Positions 59,881-64,000 of a DNA stretch of 64,000 nucleotides are shown here, in pieces (position 1 is the first letter of the stretch; each line of letters starts with the position of its first letter). The notes under the pieces were generated by a model. The model was given only the letters and a program-made list of their open reading frames with translations. It was not told where the DNA came from and did no database searches. The stretch comes from Bog-473 sp052140165. Its GTDB lineage: Bacteria; Actinomycetota; Acidimicrobiia; Acidimicrobiales; RAAP-2. The position numbers and the translations under genes were made by a program. Location of the stretch: assembly GCA_052140165.1 (NCBI GenBank), contig JBKQUM010000041.1:1-64000 (forward strand). The letters are read 5' to 3'.

Positions 59881-61542
59881 CTACCCTGACGCCCCCAGAG
59901 GTGCGGGGTCGCAGGAACGTGACAGCCTGAACGCCTGATAGTCGGTCTCGATCACCTTGGCGATCTCCGTGAAGAGCTTCGGCCGACCGGCCGAGTTCAG
60001 TAGGTACTTGCGTGGCTTCCCAGGGATGTTGCTCCCGAAGTAGTAGCTGCTCTCCCCGAAAGAGGGCGCTCTCGTGGCCCATCGATCGATCATGTCGGTC
60101 CACTTGTCTTCTGCCGCGGCGCCAACCTCAATGACGTCGAAGCCGTGGCTTCGGACATAGATGAGGGTGTCGGTGATGAAGTCCACCTGGTCGCCGTTGT
60201 ACCGAGGATTGTTGCCGGCCGCCGCGTGTGGCCCACCGGGAAAGAAGAAGTTCGGGAACCCCGTGGTCTGAATGCCGAGGAACGTTCTCGGGCCGTCGGC
60301 CCAGTGGTCGCGGAGCGCAACGCCGTCCCGACCTCGGATATCCATTCGCGCAAGCGCACCGGTGCCGAAGTCGAAGCCCGTCGCCCATATGACGATGTCG
60401 AACTCTCGCGCACCATCGGAAGTCTCGATCCCATTCTCGGTCATGCGCAGTATGGGCGTCCGCCTGAGATCGACGAGATCCACGTTCGGGTTGTTGTACA
60501 CCTCGAAGTAGCCCGTCACGAATGGGGGTCGCTTCTCACCGAAGCGGTGCTCATCGGGGATCAGCTTCTCTGCCGTTTCGGGATCCACGACGATGTTCCG
60601 TATCTTCTCCGAGACGAACGTGCACCATTCGGCGTTCGCAGCCTCATCCATCAAGAGATCGCTGTAGTTGCTGGTGAGCTTCGAGAAGCCAGGGCTGCTC
60701 CACATCTTGTCGTAGAACGCCCATCGTTCCTCCTTCGGGTCCTCGAAGGTGGCTCGATCGTGCGCCAGGTGCAGAAATCCGCTGGGTGACGTGTTCAGCG
60801 TCTCGCACATTGCCTCGAAACCGGTTCTGAGCTCAGCCTGCTCGTCAGGTGTGATCGGTGCGTTGTTCAGGGGCGTACACCAGTTGGCCGTGCGCTGGTA
60901 GACGGTGAGGGAGGCAACCGTTCCCGCGATGGCGGGGATGATCTGCACCCCGCTCGACCCGGTGCCGATGACCGCAACGCGCTTGCCCGCGAAGTCGACT
61001 GGTGCCGCCGGCCACAGCCCCGTGTGGTACGACTCGCCCCGAAAGTTCTCGCGCCCCGGCACCTCCGGGTAATAGGGCACCGAGAGGACGCCGGTCGCAG
61101 CAATGAAGTACTGAGCCCGGTACGTGGTGCCGTCACCGGCCACGACCCTCCACGCCCCCTCGTCGTACACCGCAGAGATGACCTTGGCGCCGAACCGGAT
61201 GTGACGCCGAAGGCCGAAGCGATCCACCACGTGGTTCAGGTACCGCTCGATCTCGGGCTGTTCTGCGAAATGCTCTCGCCACTCCCATTCCTCGAAGAGC
61301 TCCTTCGAGAACAGGTACCCGTAGGTGTAGCTCTCCGAGTCGAACCGTGCCCCCGGGTAGCGATTCCAGTACCACGTGCCACCGACGCCGTCGCCCGCTT
61401 CGAGCAGCTGCGAGGAGAAGCCCTCTTCTCGAGCGCGATAGAGCTGATAGAGGCCGGTGATGCCTGCACCCACCACAAGCACGTCCACGTCTACGACGAC
61501 GGGGTCAGAGGGCTTGTCGGGTGCGGGTTCTGGAGATGTCAT
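59881..61542 (-). CDS. Baeyer-Villiger monooxygenase, cyclohexanone-monooxygenase-like
   Basis: The 553-residue FAD/NADPH monooxygenase turns a ketone, often cyclic, into an ester or lactone. The first nucleotide motif is GAGITG near 24-29. GGTWYWNRYPGARFDSESY is the family's flavin region, FRGESYHTGLWP is the Baeyer-Villiger signature, GTGSSG binds NADPH and IWATGFDFGTGAL is the ATG-type motif. ATG 61542 begins the conserved part; the frame is open further up to 61650 but crosses the operator. Divergent from the Rieske oxygenase. Confidence 0.92.
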   Translation of the reverse strand: MTSPEPAPDKPSDPVVVDVDVLVVGAGITGLYQLYRAREEGFSSQLLEAGDGVGGTWYWNRYPGARFDSESYTYGYLFSKELFEEWEWREHFAEQPEIERYLNHVVDRFGLRRHIRFGAKVISAVYDEGAWRVVAGDGTTYRAQYFIAATGVLSVPYYPEVPGRENFRGESYHTGLWPAAPVDFAGKRVAVIGTGSSGVQIIPAIAGTVASLTVYQRTANWCTPLNNAPITPDEQAELRTGFEAMCETLNTSPSGFLHLAHDRATFEDPKEERWAFYDKMWSSPGFSKLTSNYSDLLMDEAANAEWCTFVSEKIRNIVVDPETAEKLIPDEHRFGEKRPPFVTGYFEVYNNPNVDLVDLRRTPILRMTENGIETSDGAREFDIVIWATGFDFGTGALARMDIRGRDGVALRDHWADGPRTFLGIQTTGFPNFFFPGGPHAAAGNNPRYNGDQVDFITDTLIYVRSHGFDVIEVGAAAEDKWTDMIDRWATRAPSFGESSYYFGSNIPGKPRKYLLNSAGRPKLFTEIAKVIETDYQAFRLSRSCDPAPLGASG

Positions 61543-61620
61543 GAGACTTCGAGGCGATGAACCGTTCAGCGCGATGGTTGTCGGCACGGACATCCTGCAT
61601 CGGCGAGGCGCAGACGTTAT

Positions 61621-61636
61621 TGTACCGGTCGGAACA
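61621..61636. promoter_or_regulatory. Operator, copy 3 of TGTACCG-N2-CGGTACA palindrome
   Basis: TGTACCGGTCGGAACA has one mismatch to the palindrome. It lies between the divergent Baeyer-Villiger and Rieske genes, 45 bp before the Rieske start. A TATACA -10-like hexamer follows directly at 61638-61643. Confidence 0.6.
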
Positions 61637-61681
61637 CTATACAGTTCCACCAGACACTCGTCCGAGAGGGAAAGGGGCCCA

Positions 61682-63046
61682 ATGGCGGTCGTGGATCGCA
61701 GGTCGTCGGCATTGACCGTGCCCTACGCCGTGGAGTTGCCCGACCGTCTTCGCAAAGAACGCTACTTCGATCCGGACTTCTACCAAATGGAGGCCGAGCT
61801 GTTGTGGCGACGGGTGTGGCAGATGGCCTGCCGGCTCGAGGAGATCCCACAGCCCCGTGATTTCGTCGAGTACGAGATCCTCGACCAGTCGATCGTCGTG
61901 GTGCGCTCCGACGACGGGGGAGTGGCGGCCTTCCAGAACGCCTGCCGCCATCGTGGCGTCAAGGTCGCCGAGGGACGAGGGAGGTGTGAGACCGGGTTCA
62001 TCTGCCCGTTCCACGGGTGGTGTTACGGCCCCGACGGCCAGAACACCTTCGTCCCACGGAAGAAGACCTTCGCCGAGCACAACCTTCAGACCCAGGACCT
62101 CGACCTCACGCCCGTGCGCTGCGAGGTGTGGGGAGGGTGTGCCTGGATCAACCTCTCTGACGATGCCCCGCCGCTCCGGCAGTGCATCGAGCCCTTCGCC
62201 ACCGTCCTCGACGCCTGGAAGGTGGAGTCGATGCGAGCGGAGTGGTGGTACGCGTGCCGTCTCCCGGTGAACTGGAAGCTCGCCGAGGAGGCGTTCATGG
62301 AGCAGTACCACGTGGTGGAGGCACATCCCCAGCTGGTCATCCCCGGCATGAGGTATTCACCCGGCCAGGGTGGTGTCGACACGCGTGCGGTCGTCGAGGC
62401 GGAGATTCAGTACCTGCGCACCATGAGCGAGGGCATGGCCGGGATGGTCCACGCGAACGACGTGCGCATCGCCGAAGGGCTGAGGGACATGGAGCTGCCG
62501 GCCGACCCGAGCGAGGCGATGTCCATGTGGCATCGAACGCTCAATGAGGAGGTCGTGCGCTGGCACCGGGCCCAGGGCAGTGACATCCCCGACCTCAACG
62601 ATCTCGAGGCACGGGGGCTCGACGAGCCCATGGCCTACTGCTTCCCGCACTACTTCGTGCTGCCCATGTACAGCAGCGCCTCCTCCTACCGGTTCCGCCC
62701 GTTGGGACCGGAGGAGACGATGATGGAGATCTGGTCGCTCACGCGTTTCCCGCAAGGTCATGAGCCTGAGGCGCCCACGCCACCTGAGGCATGGGAGTGC
62801 GACGACCCACGGTGGCCGCCCATCCCGGCCCAGGACTTCTCGAACCTGCCGAGGCAGCAACGGGGCCTCCACGCGAAGGGCTTCGAATACCTCCGCCTTT
62901 CCGAGGGGGTCGAGGGCGGCATCTCGAACTTCGAACGTATGGTCGACGGGTTCCTCGCCGGGCTTCCTTACGAATCGCTGCTCCCGGGGCTGCAGTCGGT
63001 CAACGTGAACCCCCTCGAACAGCCTGTCGTTGATCTCGGCTTCTGA
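61682..63046 (+). CDS. Rieske non-haem iron oxygenase, large subunit
   Basis: The 454-residue terminal oxygenase binds the Rieske cluster with Cys88-x-His90 (CRHRG) and Cys108-x2-His111 (CPFHGWCYG). The catalytic iron motif is in EEAFMEQYHVVEAHPQ. The C-terminal substrate domain is typical in length. It could hydroxylate, dihydroxylate or demethylate the substrate. ATG 61682 is used, with GAGAGGGAAAGGGG before it; the longer frame would run through the operator. No ferredoxin or reductase gene adjoins. Followed by a SnoaL-like gene on the same strand. Confidence 0.92.
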   Translation: MAVVDRRSSALTVPYAVELPDRLRKERYFDPDFYQMEAELLWRRVWQMACRLEEIPQPRDFVEYEILDQSIVVVRSDDGGVAAFQNACRHRGVKVAEGRGRCETGFICPFHGWCYGPDGQNTFVPRKKTFAEHNLQTQDLDLTPVRCEVWGGCAWINLSDDAPPLRQCIEPFATVLDAWKVESMRAEWWYACRLPVNWKLAEEAFMEQYHVVEAHPQLVIPGMRYSPGQGGVDTRAVVEAEIQYLRTMSEGMAGMVHANDVRIAEGLRDMELPADPSEAMSMWHRTLNEEVVRWHRAQGSDIPDLNDLEARGLDEPMAYCFPHYFVLPMYSSASSYRFRPLGPEETMMEIWSLTRFPQGHEPEAPTPPEAWECDDPRWPPIPAQDFSNLPRQQRGLHAKGFEYLRLSEGVEGGISNFERMVDGFLAGLPYESLLPGLQSVNVNPLEQPVVDLGF

Positions 63047-63099
63047 GAGCGGAGGTCGACGGTGAGTGAGCCGGCAGTGCCGCTCGGGAGGCTGGGCCG

Positions 63100-63525
63100 A
63101 TGAGGCCGCAGCCAACCTTCGCAGAGGTCGCCGAGGGCGTGCGTGCCGCTTTGGCCGTGTACGCCCAGGCCTTGGACGACGGGCGGACCGACGACGTCGT
63201 CGCCACCTTCTGCGCCGACGGTGTCTGCGATATCCCCGGCATGGGGCCTCTCATAGGCCACGACGCCTTGCGTGAGGCCTATTCGAGATGGAAGCCGAGG
63301 CAACCCCAGCGCCACCTCGTCGCCAACACCGTCATCGCCGATTGGAGCGACCACGAGGCGACGGCCATCAGCGACGTGATCTTCTTGCTCTTGGAGGACT
63401 CCGGCTGGGCGATCAAGCTCGTGGGCCGGTATCACGACGTCCTCCACCACGAGAATGGATCCTGGAGATTCCACAGTCGCACGGCCAAGTTCGTCACGGA
63501 GCAACCGTCACCGGATAGTGCGTGA
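63100..63525 (+). CDS. SnoaL/NTF2-like protein
   Basis: The 141-residue cone-fold protein starts with helices (VRAALAVYAQALDDGRTDDVVATF), then CADGVCDIPGMGPLIGHDALREAY, and ends in strands (GRYHDVLHHENGSWRFHSR). The pattern is that of SnoaL-like or small-subunit ring-hydroxylating dioxygenase folds. It could be the beta partner of the Rieske oxygenase or an isomerase/dehydratase. The gap to the Rieske gene is 53 bp and both have the same strand, so they are likely cotranscribed. Confidence 0.8.
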   Translation: MRPQPTFAEVAEGVRAALAVYAQALDDGRTDDVVATFCADGVCDIPGMGPLIGHDALREAYSRWKPRQPQRHLVANTVIADWSDHEATAISDVIFLLLEDSGWAIKLVGRYHDVLHHENGSWRFHSRTAKFVTEQPSPDSA

Positions 63526-63559
63526 GCTGATTGCGACTGCGAGTACCGCCGTCGAGATG

Positions 63560-64000
63560 TCAGTCGAAGAATTCGGGCATGACCTCGCTCGCGAATTCCT
63601 CTATCTGGCCACGACCCGTTTCTGGCCAGCCGCAGACCAGATAGCCGTAGCCGGCGTCCCTCCATTTCGCGGCGTGCTTTCGGGCGGTGTCGAGGTCATC
63701 GAGGGAGAGCGAGCTCGCCCGCATGATGGACGACGGATCGCGTCCGGCAGCGACTGCGAGATCATCGAGCTGGGCGTTCGACTCGTGCAATGAATTCGGG
63801 CTACCCCACGCATGCCACACGTCGGCATAGCGAGCGACGAGCGGGAGCGTCCGCCGTGGACCGCTGCCGCCGATCCAGATCGGCGGGTGCGGATGCTGTA
63901 CAGGCAAAGGGCGGAGCTGGGCGTCCCGCAATGACACGATCCGTCCTCGATAGGACACGACGTCCCCCGTGAACAGCCGAGTCACGATTTCGAGAGCGTC
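63560..64000 (-). CDS. LLM-class (luciferase-like, F420-type) oxidoreductase, C-terminal part
   Basis: The coding frame is open to the right edge and starts outside the window. The visible ~146 residues include GDVVSYRGRIVSLRDAQLRP, VQHPHPPIWIGGSGPRRTL and VARYADVWHAWGSP, which are typical of the second half of bacterial luciferase-like monooxygenases using FMNH2 or F420. The start of the barrel and cofactor sites are missing. It is convergent with the SnoaL-like gene. Confidence 0.87.
   Translation of the reverse strand, partial: DALEIVTRLFTGDVVSYRGRIVSLRDAQLRPLPVQHPHPPIWIGGSGPRRTLPLVARYADVWHAWGSPNSLHESNAQLDDLAVAAGRDPSSIMRASSLSLDDLDTARKHAAKWRDAGYGYLVCGWPETGRGQIEEFASEVMPEFFD

Noticed and set aside
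1..64000. CRISPR array
   Set aside because: No regularly spaced repeat series was found on reading through the window.

Overview
The window is high-GC DNA with dense coding, many GTG/TTG starts and GGAGG-type ribosome sites. Its gene content is typical of Actinobacteriota: F420-type luciferase-like enzyme, P450, FadD, TetR, SDR and DrrAB families, and a secreted protein with GYWLAGANGAVYSYGD-type repeats. That repeat type, together with the oxygenase-rich content, suggests the class Acidimicrobiia or a relative. This placement is inference.

Region 1 (1-5.3 kb) is a nest of mobile DNA. A cytochrome P450 gene is cut after about 40 codons by an IS3-family element (126-5228, 28-bp inverted repeats matching at 26 positions). 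That IS is itself split inside its DDE transposase gene by a 3.76-kb Tn554-like element (about 1190-4948). The inner element carries two tyrosine recombinases, a TnpC-like protein and an accessory ORF in overlapping order. Removing the inner element rejoins the transposase frame exactly.

Region 2 (5.3-16.4 kb) is bracketed by two degenerate tRNA-Gly(GCC) 3'-half copies, which suggests an old integration. It holds dihydrofolate reductase, a DsbA-like protein, a complete arginine deiminase operon (arcD-arcA-arcB-arcC), an aldehyde dehydrogenase with its DUF779 partner, and a DrrAB-type ABC exporter. GGGACC-type boxes, two of them perfect copies of a 14-bp near-palindrome, lie about 95-105 bp upstream of arcD, the aldehyde dehydrogenase gene and drrA. 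They resemble dormancy/hypoxia (DosR-like) sites.

Region 3 (16.5-46.6 kb) is mixed metabolism and envelope functions. It contains an SDR/Baeyer-Villiger monooxygenase pair, a flavoprotein disulfide reductase, two VOC proteins, a truncated repeat protein, two large GT-C-like membrane proteins, a GH38 alpha-mannosidase and an orphan solute-binding protein. It also holds a frameshifted acetolactate-synthase-like gene next to class I aldolase, a cNMP-domain/glutaredoxin-like/thioredoxin-reductase-like fusion without redox cysteines, a dipeptide-type ABC importer with an unusual permease-ATPase-ATPase fusion, and an LPG-synthase-like membrane protein with an internal pseudokinase.

Region 4 (46.6-64 kb) looks like a catabolic gene cluster for an oxidised hydrophobic compound, substrate unknown. 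It has a P450 coupled to an SDR under a divergent TetR, an acyl-CoA synthetase with a second TetR, four SDRs in all, a fused two-subunit E1 thiamine enzyme, an acyl-CoA dehydrogenase, an amidohydrolase, a cyclase-family hydrolase, a Baeyer-Villiger monooxygenase, a Rieske oxygenase, a SnoaL-like protein and a partial luciferase-like oxidoreductase. Three of its divergent promoters share a palindrome close to TGTACCG-N2-CGGTACA, suggesting one regulator ties the cluster together.
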